NCBI GenBank assembly: GCA_024710405.1
Contig: JANJUV010000018.1
Span: 1-64,000, forward strand
DNA: 64,000 nucleotides
Reading direction: 5' to 3'
Source of the DNA: Bacteroidales bacterium
GTDB lineage: Bacteria > Bacteroidota > Bacteroidia > Bacteroidales > F082
The position numbers and the translations under genes were made by a program. Each line of letters opens with the position of its first letter. Positions within the stretch are counted from its first letter, which is position 1. Below the pieces are notes generated by a model, which ran no database searches, was not told where the DNA came from, and saw only the letters and a list, made by a program, of their open reading frames with translations. Below are positions 26,238 through 34,384 of this stretch, piece after piece.

Positions 26238-27523
26238 CCAAAAAAATTGCATTCAAAACATTGGGCTGCAGACTCAATCAGTACGAAACTGATGCCCTTG
26301 CCTCCCGGTTTCATTCAGGCAGCTATAAAATTGTTGATTTTGATGATCAGGCCGATGTTTATGTGGTGAACACCTGCACGGTGACACACCAAAGCGACCA
26401 AAAATCAAGACAAAACATACACGCTGCCCGCAAAACCGGAAAAGATTCCATCGTCGTTGTGACAGGATGTATGGCCAATCATTACAAAGAATCACTATTA
26501 GAGAATCCTGCCATAACCTATGTGGTTGACAACGAGCGTAAGACATCCATCTACAGCATCATCGAGTCACATTTCAGGGGTGAAGCCGCAGATCCTGAAG
26601 GATTTGACAAGGATTTGTTCAGCTATGAATCGGCCAGCAGGACGTTTCACACACGCAGCATGATCAAAATTCAGGATGGCTGCGATAATTTCTGCACATT
26701 TTGCATCATACCCAAAGTGCGCGGAAGGGCTGGAAGCAGGCCAGCCACAGAGATTCTGAACAACATTGCAGAAGTCTTGCGATATGGGTTTCGCGAGATT
26801 GTCCTCACAGGCGTTAACATCGGCAGATATGACGACAACGGCCTGAAGTTTGAACAACTGGTTTCCAAAATACTTGATTTGCCCGGCGATTTCAGACTGC
26901 GTATCTCATCCATTGAACCTGACGGGTTTACTGACAGGTTTTTCGAATTGTTTCATCATCCCAAATTGACACCACACCTGCATCTGTGTCTGCAAAGCGG
27001 CTCGGAGGATATCCTGCTCAGGATGCGCAGGATGTACACTGCAAAACAATTCAGGGAGATGGCCGAAAAACTTAGGAAACTATATCCAAATTTTAATCTG
27101 ACCACCGATATCATCGTCGGTTTCCCCGGGGAAACTGAGGAGGACTTCAATAAAACCGTTGAGATGGCCAGGATGCTGGAGTTTAGTCATATTCATACTT
27201 TTAAGTATTCTGTCCGCGAAGGTACCCGTGCAAGCAGAATGACCGAACATATTCCCGAAAAAGTTAAAAACCACAGAAGCGAGCTTATAAGAAACATCTC
27301 TGATGAAAACAAACGTGCCTACTATAGTAGGATGATCGGAAAAAGGCAGAGGTTGCTCATTGAACGCGTTGGTAGCGATCATATTTCCAGGGGTTATGGT
27401 GAGAATTATATTCCTGTAAGGCTAAAAGCAAAGGGTCAGGAGAAGAATACTTTTGTTGATGTTGTCCTCACGGGCATACACGAGGGTCGTGAACCTTCGG
27501 TTGACGCAGTTCTGTTGCCCTGA
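26234..27523 (+). CDS. mtaB: tRNA t6A37 methylthiotransferase MtaB
   Basis: 429 residues. FKTLGCRLNQYETDAL is the MtaB signature; NTCTVTHQSDQKSR and TGCMANHY give the other two cluster Cys. The radical SAM motif is CDNFCTFCIIPKVRGRAGSRP, followed by FSHIHTFKYSVREGTRA and a TRAM domain. MtaB converts t6A37 to ms2t6A37 in tRNAs reading ANN codons. Its start overlaps the stop of the MiaB-like gene (ATGA), so both tRNA 2-methylthiolation enzymes are made from one message. Confidence 0.94.
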   Translation: MTKKIAFKTLGCRLNQYETDALASRFHSGSYKIVDFDDQADVYVVNTCTVTHQSDQKSRQNIHAARKTGKDSIVVVTGCMANHYKESLLENPAITYVVDNERKTSIYSIIESHFRGEAADPEGFDKDLFSYESASRTFHTRSMIKIQDGCDNFCTFCIIPKVRGRAGSRPATEILNNIAEVLRYGFREIVLTGVNIGRYDDNGLKFEQLVSKILDLPGDFRLRISSIEPDGFTDRFFELFHHPKLTPHLHLCLQSGSEDILLRMRRMYTAKQFREMAEKLRKLYPNFNLTTDIIVGFPGETEEDFNKTVEMARMLEFSHIHTFKYSVREGTRASRMTEHIPEKVKNHRSELIRNISDENKRAYYSRMIGKRQRLLIERVGSDHISRGYGENYIPVRLKAKGQEKNTFVDVVLTGIHEGREPSVDAVLLP

Positions 27524-27554
27524 TGGATTGAATTTTAGCATTAATTAGCATATT

Positions 27555-27863
27555 ATGAGATTATTAGCCATTGAAAAAGACAATGATAGCGGCACAGGTC
27601 AGGCCGACAGAGATCTGCTGGAGCAGGAATCCCGTGAAGTGTACGCCTTGTATCAAAAGGGTATCATACGCGAGATGTATTTCAATCAGAACCATGAGGC
27701 TGTTTTGCTGCTCGAGTGTGAAAACGTTGCCTATGCAGAAGAAATACTCTCCCGCTTGCCATTAGTTGCAGATGGCGTGATCAGGTTTGAAATCAGTGAA
27801 TTGCGACCTTATACCGGTTTTGAACGATTGTTTAAGGCTGACCGGAATTATCACTGCTGTTGA
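27555..27863 (+). CDS. Small dimeric alpha-beta barrel protein (YciI/muconolactone isomerase-like)
   Basis: 102 residues. The pattern MRLLAIEKD, a helix (ADRDLLEQESREVYALYQKG), IIREMYFNQNHEAVLLLECEN, a helix (YAEEILSRLPLV), and VIRFEISELRPYTGFERLF fits a ferredoxin-like dimeric barrel. Relatives carry misleading names; no catalytic residue can be assigned. It ends in an odd HCC. It lies 31 bases after mtaB and could be on the same transcript. Confidence 0.75.
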   Translation: MRLLAIEKDNDSGTGQADRDLLEQESREVYALYQKGIIREMYFNQNHEAVLLLECENVAYAEEILSRLPLVADGVIRFEISELRPYTGFERLFKADRNYHCC

Positions 27864-27875
27864 AATAAGCTATGG

Positions 27876-28589
27876 TCAGTTATTTTTTCTGCCCGTGTAT
27901 ATCGATGCGATTCCAAATGTAAGACGCCGTTCGGTAACCTGAGTAAAACCTGATCTTTCAAGTTCATTTAAAAAGTGTCTGCCATCAGGAAACTGGCCTA
28001 CCGAATCAGGCAGATAGGTGTAAGCACCCCGGTCTTTTGAAATCAGCCTTCCGAGGGTTGGCAATATATTCCTGAAATAAAACAAGTACAATTGTTTGAC
28101 AGGAAACTTACGTGGTTTCGAGAATTCAAGAACTACGATCAGTCCACCTTGACGGGTCACGCGGTGCATCTCGCTGAGTCCTTCGTGCAGGTCTTCAAAA
28201 TTGCGCACGCCGAAAGCAACCATGCTCACATCGAACGAATTTGTTTCAAAAGGGATTCGCTCCGAATCAGCCTGAATGAGACTGATCTGATGTTGCAGTG
28301 TTTTTTGCTCCAGTTTTCTGTTGCCTACCTGAAGCATTCCTGCCGAGATGTCAATACCAGTTATTTTCGCCTTGGTCCGTCTGGAAACAGCAATAGCCAG
28401 ATCAGCAGTGCCTGTAGCTACATCAAGCACGGATGCGGGTTTCTCATGTGCAACAATTTTGGCTACTTTCTTCCTCCAGGAATGATCAATCCCGGCTGAT
28501 AAAAAATGATTCAGGAAATCATATTTTCCGGCGATAGCGTCGAACATGGACTGTACGGCCTCTTTTTTTCCTTGTTTACTTTGGTGCAT
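27876..28589 (-). CDS. menG: Demethylmenaquinone methyltransferase (UbiE/MenG)
   Basis: 237 residues with all family motifs: FLSAGIDHSWRKK, SAM motif I VLDVATGTADLAI, GIDISAGML, DVSMVAFGVRNFEDLHEGL, and GGLIVVLEFSKP. It makes menaquinone from demethylmenaquinone, as expected for an anaerobic or microaerophilic Bacteroidota member. Last gene of a three-gene minus-strand operon, three bases after the heptose kinase stop. Confidence 0.95.
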   Translation of the reverse strand: MHQSKQGKKEAVQSMFDAIAGKYDFLNHFLSAGIDHSWRKKVAKIVAHEKPASVLDVATGTADLAIAVSRRTKAKITGIDISAGMLQVGNRKLEQKTLQHQISLIQADSERIPFETNSFDVSMVAFGVRNFEDLHEGLSEMHRVTRQGGLIVVLEFSKPRKFPVKQLYLFYFRNILPTLGRLISKDRGAYTYLPDSVGQFPDGRHFLNELERSGFTQVTERRLTFGIASIYTGRKNN

Positions 28590-28592
28590 GAG

Positions 28593-29618
28593 TTATGATT
28601 TAACCGACAGTGTTTTTAACACTTCAGATGCCAGTTTGTTTTTGTCGATGGGCACAACGCCCACTTCTTCGCATACCAGGCCACCGGCCAGATTCGAAAG
28701 GCCGGCAATATCTTCAGGTCCCATCTTCAGTGCCAGACATAAAGAAGCAACACTGATTACTGTGTCACCTGCCCCCGAAACATCTGCAATATTGCGCAGA
28801 TGAGCCGGAATGTGATAAACAGTATGTTCTTTTCCTGAACCATGCGAACCGATCAGAACACCTTTTTCCGATAGTGTGACCATCACCATATCAGCCTGTA
28901 GTTTCTCCATCAGAAAAGCAAGAGCTTTTCCGGTTTCAGGTATTGACCGGGCATCAAAAGTCGCCTCTATTCCCTCTTTAAGTTCCTTCAGGTTTGGCTT
29001 GAACAGGTTAACATTCTTGTAGGCCATGAAATTCTTTTTCTTTGGATCCACCGCAACCGGGATGCCTTTGACACGCGCCAGTTTTATAGTTTGGGAGATG
29101 ATGTTTTTAGTCAACACACCCTTATTGTAATCCTGAAACAGCACAACATCAATCTTTTCCTGTTCAAGGATATTTTTTATCTGTGCCCACAATGCTCTTT
29201 GTTCTGAATGGTTCAGGTCTTCAGTAACCTCTTCATCCACACGCAGCATCTGGGTTTTGTTTCCGATAATCCTGAACTTGGTTGTTGTGATTCTGCTGTT
29301 GCTGTGCACTAATCCGTGTGATGGTAGCCCATGCTGATCAAGGATTTCTGTAAATTCGCGTCCCTTTTGATCGTTGCCGATCACCGAACAAAGAATGGCG
29401 GTTGCCCCCATAGATTTTATGTTTAGCGCAACATTGGCAGCACCTCCGGGTCTGTTCTGGCGTTGTTCAACTGCTACTACCGGAACCGGGGCTTCTGGCG
29501 AAATCCGATCCACCTTACCAAAGATGTATGCGTCGATCATGACATCTCCGATCACCATCACCCTCAGTTTGGTGAATGAGGCAAACAATTGTTCGGTACT
29601 TTCCTCTGTGTGCATCAT
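28593..29618 (-). CDS. rfaE1: D-glycero-beta-D-manno-heptose-7-phosphate kinase, PfkB fold (RfaE1/HldE N-domain type)
   Basis: 341 residues from the ATG giving MMHTEESTE (two ATGs in a row). Features: VIGDVMIDAYIFGKVDRISPEAPVPVV, PGGAANVALNIKSMG, and the PfkB anion hole motif DVSGAGDTVISVASL. The RISPEAPVPV element is characteristic of the heptose kinase. No cytidylyl- or adenylyltransferase domain follows, so the partner RfaE2 must be encoded elsewhere. An earlier TTG 42 bases upstream is less likely. It works in ADP-heptose synthesis for LPS core. Confidence 0.9.
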   Translation of the reverse strand: MMHTEESTEQLFASFTKLRVMVIGDVMIDAYIFGKVDRISPEAPVPVVAVEQRQNRPGGAANVALNIKSMGATAILCSVIGNDQKGREFTEILDQHGLPSHGLVHSNSRITTTKFRIIGNKTQMLRVDEEVTEDLNHSEQRALWAQIKNILEQEKIDVVLFQDYNKGVLTKNIISQTIKLARVKGIPVAVDPKKKNFMAYKNVNLFKPNLKELKEGIEATFDARSIPETGKALAFLMEKLQADMVMVTLSEKGVLIGSHGSGKEHTVYHIPAHLRNIADVSGAGDTVISVASLCLALKMGPEDIAGLSNLAGGLVCEEVGVVPIDKNKLASEVLKTLSVKS

Positions 29619-29681
29619 GACATTATGTATTCTGCCTGCAAAGGTAGGACAATTCAACAAGCAGCAATAAATGGCAAATTT

Positions 29682-30896
29682 CTAGTGTAGTTGTTCCAGT
29701 GCCAGCTTTACCCTCTTAACGGCTTCAACAATGAGCTGGGTTGATGTGGCGTAGGAAAACCGGATGCATTGATCGCAGCCGAAAGCGTCACCGCTCACCA
29801 GAGCCACATGGGCCTTATCAAGCAGATACAGGCATAGGTCATAGCTGTTATTGATCTGAGTGTTGCCGTCACTTTTCCCAAAATAATAACTGATATCAGG
29901 AAACATATAAAATGCCCCCTCTGGTTTGTTCGGCACAACTCCTTTGATTTCTGAAAGGAGGTTGAAGAGCAGGTCGCGGCGTTCCCTGAATGCTTCGACC
30001 ATATTTTTCAGGTCAGCGCATTCAGCAGGATTGGTGTTGATGGCTGTTATCGCAGCCGCCTGGGAAATGGTACAACTACCCGAGGTATATTGACCCTGAA
30101 TGGTGTTACATGCATCGGCAATAACCTGCGCTGCCGCCATATATCCGACACGCCAGCCAGTCATGGCAAAACCTTTGGAAAGTCCGTTGATAATGATCAC
30201 TCTGTCACGAACCGATTCAAACTGGCTGATACTTTGGTGTTCGCCTTCGAAACGGATGTATTCGTATATCTCGTCTGAAATCACAAAAATTCTGGGGTGA
30301 CGGGCAATGACCTCTGCAAATGATTCTAATTCAGCTTTGCTGAAAACTGAACCAGAGGGATTGCAGGGAGAACTGAAAATAAGGGCTTTTGTTCGGGAGG
30401 TGATGGAGGCTTCGAGTTGTTCTGCGCTGATTTTGAAATCAGATTCGACCGAGCTAGGAATAATAACGGGTGTGCCACCGGCCATTTTCACCATCTCAGG
30501 ATAGGAAACCCAGAAGGGTGCGGGAATAATTACCTCATCACCTTCATCAATCAGAGCAAAAAAGGCATTGGATATGGATTGTTTCGCTCCGGTTGAGACG
30601 ATTATCTGAGAAGGTTTAAAGGCGATGTTATTGTCGCGAAGTAGTTTTTCGGTAATGGCCTTCCTGAGTTCGGGAAAACCGGGCACCGGGGGATAATGCG
30701 TCAGGTTATTGTCAATAGCTGCCTTTGCTGCAAGTTTAACAGGCTCAGGGGTGTCGAAGTCAGGTTCGCCAATGCTCAGGGTGATCACATCAATTCCCTT
30801 ATCTTTCAGTTCACGGCTGAGGCGTGTCATTTCGAGTGTGGCTGACTCACTAAGTGATTTTACACGGGCCGATAAAACATCTCTTCCAATGGACAT
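29682..30896 (-). CDS. Aspartate aminotransferase, class I PLP enzyme
   Basis: 404 residues, the usual length. TLSIGEPDFDTPEPV, the Y/NP substrate region SPCNPSGSVFSKAEL, DEIYEYIRFEG, and the PLP lysine in INGLSKGFAMTGWRVGYM are all present; the C-terminal Arg-containing stretch is FSYATSTQ. It transfers amino groups between aspartate and 2-oxoglutarate. It leads the minus-strand operon; the gap to the heptose kinase ATG is 63 bases. Confidence 0.93.
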   Translation of the reverse strand: MSIGRDVLSARVKSLSESATLEMTRLSRELKDKGIDVITLSIGEPDFDTPEPVKLAAKAAIDNNLTHYPPVPGFPELRKAITEKLLRDNNIAFKPSQIIVSTGAKQSISNAFFALIDEGDEVIIPAPFWVSYPEMVKMAGGTPVIIPSSVESDFKISAEQLEASITSRTKALIFSSPCNPSGSVFSKAELESFAEVIARHPRIFVISDEIYEYIRFEGEHQSISQFESVRDRVIIINGLSKGFAMTGWRVGYMAAAQVIADACNTIQGQYTSGSCTISQAAAITAINTNPAECADLKNMVEAFRERRDLLFNLLSEIKGVVPNKPEGAFYMFPDISYYFGKSDGNTQINNSYDLCLYLLDKAHVALVSGDAFGCDQCIRFSYATSTQLIVEAVKRVKLALEQLH

Positions 30897-30919
30897 AACG
30901 GAATTTTTAAAAAGAAAGG

Positions 30920-30927
30920 CAAATGTA
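30920..30927 (-). promoter_or_regulatory. -7 box of the aspartate aminotransferase operon
   Basis: TACATTTG on the minus strand, 23 bases upstream of the start codon. The -33 element is poor. Confidence 0.5.
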
Positions 30928-31053
30928 AGGATTTAGTTGTGAAGCATTGAACAGTATACCTATTTTAGAATGTTTTTAAGTAGACTGCTGCTTGCCCTAA
31001 TATCATACACTTTTGAATGAGCAGTAATGGAGGATGAAAGATATATTTCACTG

Positions 31054-31061
31054 TATATTTG
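31054..31061 (+). promoter_or_regulatory. -7 box of the DUF7935-like gene
   Basis: TATATTTG, perfect TAnnTTTG, giving a ~12-base leader; the -33 element is not evident. Confidence 0.5.
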
Positions 31062-31079
31062 CACACAAATTGAACAATA

Positions 31080-31631
31080 ATGGATGTGCTCATGGGTATA
31101 TTGCAGATAACCATCCCCGCACTTATTGTGGGAGGACTGGCTTACTTAATGATCAGGATTATGTTGCGAAACAACAGAGATCATCTGGCGCTTGTGCTGG
31201 AACAGTTTAAAATGGAGCAACAAAGGCAATTAAATGAAAGAAAATCACAGGCCCAAAAACTGTTGTTGCCCGTGCGTCTTCAGGCATATGAGCGTCTGGT
31301 ATTGTTTCTCGAACGTATTCAGCCTTCCGGTTTGGTAACCAGAATGATTGGGCAGGCCGATACTGCTGCCCGATTCCAGATATTGCTGGTACGTACCATC
31401 CGTGAAGAATTTGAACATAATTTATCTCAGCAATTGTATGTTTCCGATGCGGCCTGGCAAATGGTAAAGGCAGCACGGGAGGAGGTTGTTCAGTTGGTCA
31501 ATCGCTCTGCCACCGGACTGAGTGAGGACGCCGGAGCAGCTGATTTGGCCAGGGAGGTAATTGTGGGCCGGATTGTGATGATTGATGAAGCCATTGCCAA
31601 ACTCAAGGATGAAATTGCTTCGTTCGCATAG
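31080..31631 (+). CDS. Membrane-anchored coiled-coil protein, DUF7935-like
   Basis: 183 residues. A single transmembrane helix (about 4-26, ILQITIPALIVGGLAYLMIRIML) is followed by a long Gln/Lys/Arg-rich coiled coil (KMEQQRQLNERKSQAQKLLLPVRLQAYERLVLFLERI) and a helical C-terminus with AWQMVKAAREEVVQLVNR and GRIVMIDEAIAKLKDEI. This layout matches a Bacteroidota family of unknown function (DUF7935, from memory). It probably sits in the inner membrane with a cytoplasmic helical domain. Isolated; it ends at a shared bidirectional terminator. Confidence 0.8.
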   Translation: MDVLMGILQITIPALIVGGLAYLMIRIMLRNNRDHLALVLEQFKMEQQRQLNERKSQAQKLLLPVRLQAYERLVLFLERIQPSGLVTRMIGQADTAARFQILLVRTIREEFEHNLSQQLYVSDAAWQMVKAAREEVVQLVNRSATGLSEDAGAADLAREVIVGRIVMIDEAIAKLKDEIASFA

Positions 31632-31654
31632 TCATTTCCGTTTATGAATTGAAT

Positions 31655-31687
31655 AAAAAGGCCGATTCGTTAACGAACCGGCCTTTT
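31655..31687. terminator. Bidirectional terminator between convergent genes
   Basis: AAAAGGCCG / CGGCCTTTT stem around an inner palindrome TTCGTTAACGAA, with A and T runs on both flanks. It serves the DUF7935-like gene (+) and the DUF4397 gene (-). Confidence 0.88.
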
Positions 31688-31716
31688 GTTTATTTAGTAG
31701 TTATAGTGACACTAAC

Positions 31717-33432
31717 CTATTTAGCTATCTTGATCTTTGTGGTTAGTGAGGAGTTCGCTGAATTGACGCGCATGAGATAAATTCCATCCGCAAGGTCAGA
31801 AATGCTGATACTTTTGTTTTGGTTGCCTGAATTGACATGTCCCATTTCTTCTCTGTAAACTACTTTTCCGAGAAGGTTGATAATTTCAATGCTGGTGTTG
31901 GTGGCGCTTTCAAGGTTGTAATTTACATTGATCACATCGCGGGCAGGTACCGGATAAACGTTGAAATCGTTTATGCTGCTGGATTCATTGACCGATGTAA
32001 CCACCGGAAGAGGAATCATGTCACCACCTCCTGCAAGTACAACAAACAAACCAAAAGAAGGGCCGTTGCTGTTGTTTTCAGGATTGAGAAATCCGGAGGC
32101 GATTACAGACGCAGATGCACCATCAAGACCCAGTGTCTGAAGGGGAGCGCTGTAGGTAGCCACGGTGACGGTTCCTGATTCATCCCTGATGTCGATTACA
32201 TAATCTTCTGTAGGAAGTTCAAGGTAACCAGAGAATTCACTGTAGGCAAGATTGTCTACAATGGTTCCTGCACCGACACCCACCTCAACGACATCCACTA
32301 CAGGTGCATCAGTTGAACCATGAAAAACAAGCAGGTCAGTATTTGTGTTGCTGGTTGCAATTTCGCGCGACATGGGGTAGACATAGATGTCAAAGGGTAC
32401 GAAAGGATCGTAATTGGCTTCAACTACTAGTCCGTTGGCAACTAATGTGTACTTTCCGTTGCCTTCAAGAGTATATGTGTTCGACCAGATCGGATTTTCG
32501 GGGCTGGTGCTGTTTGGAGGAAGTATGGCAATTGTAAACTCTTCACCTGCAGGAGCATCTATGAAGGGAGTTGCTGTTCTGAAACCGAAGTTGTCAATCA
32601 ACAGTGCATCATTAAGCCAAACGTCAACTTCGATGGCAGCCAGATCTGCTGAGTTGTGAATTACCTGAACGCGTGCTGTGGTAATGTCTACCTGAGGCAG
32701 TGCCACAAGATCACCACCGGTTGACAGAGCAACAAATAAGCCGAAAGCCGGACCGTCGTTGTTATTTGCAGGATTGAGAAAACCTGAGGCAATCACTGAA
32801 ATCGCTTCACCGTCGAGGCCTAATGTTGCCAACGGGGCATCATACTGAGCAACAACGTCTGTTCCGGCCTCATTGCGTATCTGAAGTGAAAAGTCGAGTG
32901 TGGGTAATTCCAGATAACCTGCAAAAGCAGCATAACCCAGATTATCAACAATGGTTCCTGCGCCTACACCTACTTCTACTACATCCACAACAGGTGCGTC
33001 TGTTGAACCATGATAAACCAATACATCAGTATTGGTGCTCACAGTGGCTGACTCACGACCTTGCGCAAAAACAGATATGTCGAACGGAACAAAAGGATCG
33101 TAATTCTCCTCGACAACTAGTCCGCTTGCAACCAAAAGGTACGTTTCATTGTTTTCAAGGGTATATGACTTGGACCAGATGGGATTATCAGGACTTGTGC
33201 TGTTAGGAGGAAGAATAGCGATGGTAAATTCCACACCTGCCGGAGCATCAATGAATGGAGTTGCTGTACGGAATTCGAAATCATCGATCAGAAGAGTGTT
33301 ATCGAGCCAAACATCGACTACAGCTGCTGCTGCATCGGCTGAATTGTGCACTACCTGCACACGGGCTTGTGAAAATGCGCTGAACTGAGCCAGAAGCATG
33401 ATCGAACTTAAAACTAAAGTGTAAATTTTCAT
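31717..33432 (-). CDS. T9SS-sorted protein with two DUF4397 domains
   Basis: 571 residues: signal peptide 1-22, then two DUF4397 copies (~24-250 and ~255-480). Each has the RVQVVHNSADAAAAVVDVWL-type start and a second half beginning VYHGSTDAPVVDVVEVG. Long stretches are identical between copies (FRTATPFIDAPAG, FTIAILPPNSTSP, NYDPFVPFDI, TIVDNL), so the duplication looks fairly recent. A type A sorting tail (~492-571: NVYPVPARDVINVNY, ADGIYLMRV, KIKIAK) ends it. DUF4397 domains are extracellular beta domains without known enzyme activity. It lies downstream of the ECF sigma gene and shares an upstream 27-nt block with it, suggesting regulation by the neighbouring regulators. Confidence 0.9.
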   Translation of the reverse strand: MKIYTLVLSSIMLLAQFSAFSQARVQVVHNSADAAAAVVDVWLDNTLLIDDFEFRTATPFIDAPAGVEFTIAILPPNSTSPDNPIWSKSYTLENNETYLLVASGLVVEENYDPFVPFDISVFAQGRESATVSTNTDVLVYHGSTDAPVVDVVEVGVGAGTIVDNLGYAAFAGYLELPTLDFSLQIRNEAGTDVVAQYDAPLATLGLDGEAISVIASGFLNPANNNDGPAFGLFVALSTGGDLVALPQVDITTARVQVIHNSADLAAIEVDVWLNDALLIDNFGFRTATPFIDAPAGEEFTIAILPPNSTSPENPIWSNTYTLEGNGKYTLVANGLVVEANYDPFVPFDIYVYPMSREIATSNTNTDLLVFHGSTDAPVVDVVEVGVGAGTIVDNLAYSEFSGYLELPTEDYVIDIRDESGTVTVATYSAPLQTLGLDGASASVIASGFLNPENNSNGPSFGLFVVLAGGGDMIPLPVVTSVNESSSINDFNVYPVPARDVINVNYNLESATNTSIEIINLLGKVVYREEMGHVNSGNQNKSISISDLADGIYLMRVNSANSSLTTKIKIAK

Positions 33433-33498
33433 AACGTAAGTGTTTATTTAATGATTAAATGGGTTACTTAATATCCTAAACAAAGAAAAGTGTTTAAT

Positions 33499-33525
33499 GT
33501 TTTATAAAAAAAGTTAAACAAAATG
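33499..33525 (-). promoter_or_regulatory. Shared 27-nt upstream block, copy before the DUF4397 gene
   Basis: On the minus strand it begins CATTTTGTTTAA and ends ATAAAAC. It agrees at 21 of 27 ungapped positions with the block before the sigma gene and lies 67-93 bases upstream of the start codon, exactly the same distance. No standard TAnnTTTG promoter with correct spacing is seen here. Confidence 0.55.
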
Positions 33526-33542
33526 AAAAAATGCAAAAAATT

Positions 33543-34052
33543 TTAATTTGGGTTGTATTCACTGAGGTTTTCCATCAGTTTTTTTCTGCTGTAAAAGATG
33601 CGGCTTTTAACAGTCCCAATAGTAAGGTTAAGGTCATCAGCAATTTCCTTGTACTTAAAACCTTCGTTGTACATATCAAATGCTTTGCGAAATTCCTGAT
33701 CCATCGCATCAATTCCTGCCTGAAGTTCTTTGGCTGCCAAAATTGACTCTGGATTTGTCCTGCGGTCAACAGCACTGCTGTTTAAAAAATACAGGTCATC
33801 GGTTTGATCAATGATTGTTCTGGCTTTTTTGTTTCTGCGATAATTGTTGATGAAGATGTTTTTCATGATTGTGTACACCCATGCTTTGAAATTGCTGTTG
33901 TTCACAAATTTATCACGATAAATCAATGCTTTAAGATTGGTCTCCTGCATCAGGTCCTTTGCATCATCTTCGTTTCCGGTTAATTGTCTTGCAAAAGATT
34001 CCAGATATTTCTGAATTCCGGTAAGCTGATAATTGAACTCAATTGCTGTCAT
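33543..34052 (-). CDS. ECF-type RNA polymerase sigma factor
   Basis: 169 residues. Region 2 (~8-80) has YLESFARQLTGNEDDAKDLMQET, LIYRDKFVNNSNFKAWVYTIMKNIFINNYRRN. Region 4 (~105-160) has the helix-turn-helix FKYKEIADDLNLTIGTVKSRIFYSRKKLME. There is a long linker and no C-terminal extension. No anti-sigma factor gene lies next to it; the closest regulator is the MerR/B12 protein upstream on the same strand. Similar sigma factors in Bacteroidota are often paired with light or stress regulators. Its own promoter lies inside a perfect inverted repeat. Confidence 0.93.
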   Translation of the reverse strand: MTAIEFNYQLTGIQKYLESFARQLTGNEDDAKDLMQETNLKALIYRDKFVNNSNFKAWVYTIMKNIFINNYRRNKKARTIIDQTDDLYFLNSSAVDRRTNPESILAAKELQAGIDAMDQEFRKAFDMYNEGFKYKEIADDLNLTIGTVKSRIFYSRKKLMENLSEYNPN

Positions 34053-34084
34053 GTTATAATGGGTATTATGTTTAACGAATTTTC

Positions 34085-34117
34085 GACAAAGTTAAACAAA
34101 AAAATAACTTTGTCAAG
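34085..34117 (-). promoter_or_regulatory. Sigma-gene promoter within a perfect 10-bp inverted repeat
   Basis: GACAAAGTTA (34085-34094) and TAACTTTGTC (34105-34114) are perfect inverted repeats with a 10-base spacer, so half-site centres are 20 bp apart. On the minus strand CTTG (34117-34114), a 19-base spacer and TAACTTTG (34094-34087) form a consensus promoter, giving a ~28-base leader. The operator-like symmetry overlaps both promoter boxes, so a dimeric repressor could block it. Confidence 0.7.
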
Positions 34118-34118
34118 C

Positions 34119-34145
34119 GTTTTTATGAAAAGATTAAACAAAATG
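34119..34145 (-). promoter_or_regulatory. Shared 27-nt upstream block, copy before the sigma gene
   Basis: On the minus strand it begins CATTTTGTTTAA and ends ATAAAAAC. It is the partner of the block upstream of the DUF4397 gene, at the same 67-93 base distance from the start codon, and lies just upstream of the sigma promoter. Confidence 0.55.
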
Positions 34146-34338
34146 TGATTAGGGTGTTGTTAATCAAGCAATTGATAATGTGTTAAATTTTTGTTAAGCA
34201 CTAATTGGCTGGACTTTTCAGGGTTAATGTGGATGGTTGACTTTGTTTTTAGGTTCAACGTATACTTCAATCTGCAGCAATAGTGTGTTGTATCAGATGA
34301 ATTCAGCCAATTAATGGAATGCAACGACAGTATCGGGT
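34146..34338. other. Intergenic stretch between sigma and MerR genes
   Basis: AT-rich and without an open frame of note. Apart from the promoter blocks on its left edge and the MerR terminator on its right edge I see no RNA gene or repeat here. Confidence 0.5.
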
Positions 34339-34363
34339 AAAAAAAAAACCGGCTGAGGCCGGT
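34339..34363 (-). terminator. Terminator after the MerR/B12 regulator
   Basis: Minus-strand ACCGGC / GCCGGT stem with a 4-base loop followed by a T run of about nine, ~20 bases after the MerR stop. Confidence 0.88.
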
Positions 34364-34384
34364 CATTTAACGGGAAGGCAATAA

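Noticed and set aside
29619-29660. Longer TTG start for the heptose kinase
   Set aside because: Adds residues without homology to the family; two ATGs follow at 29618 and 29615.
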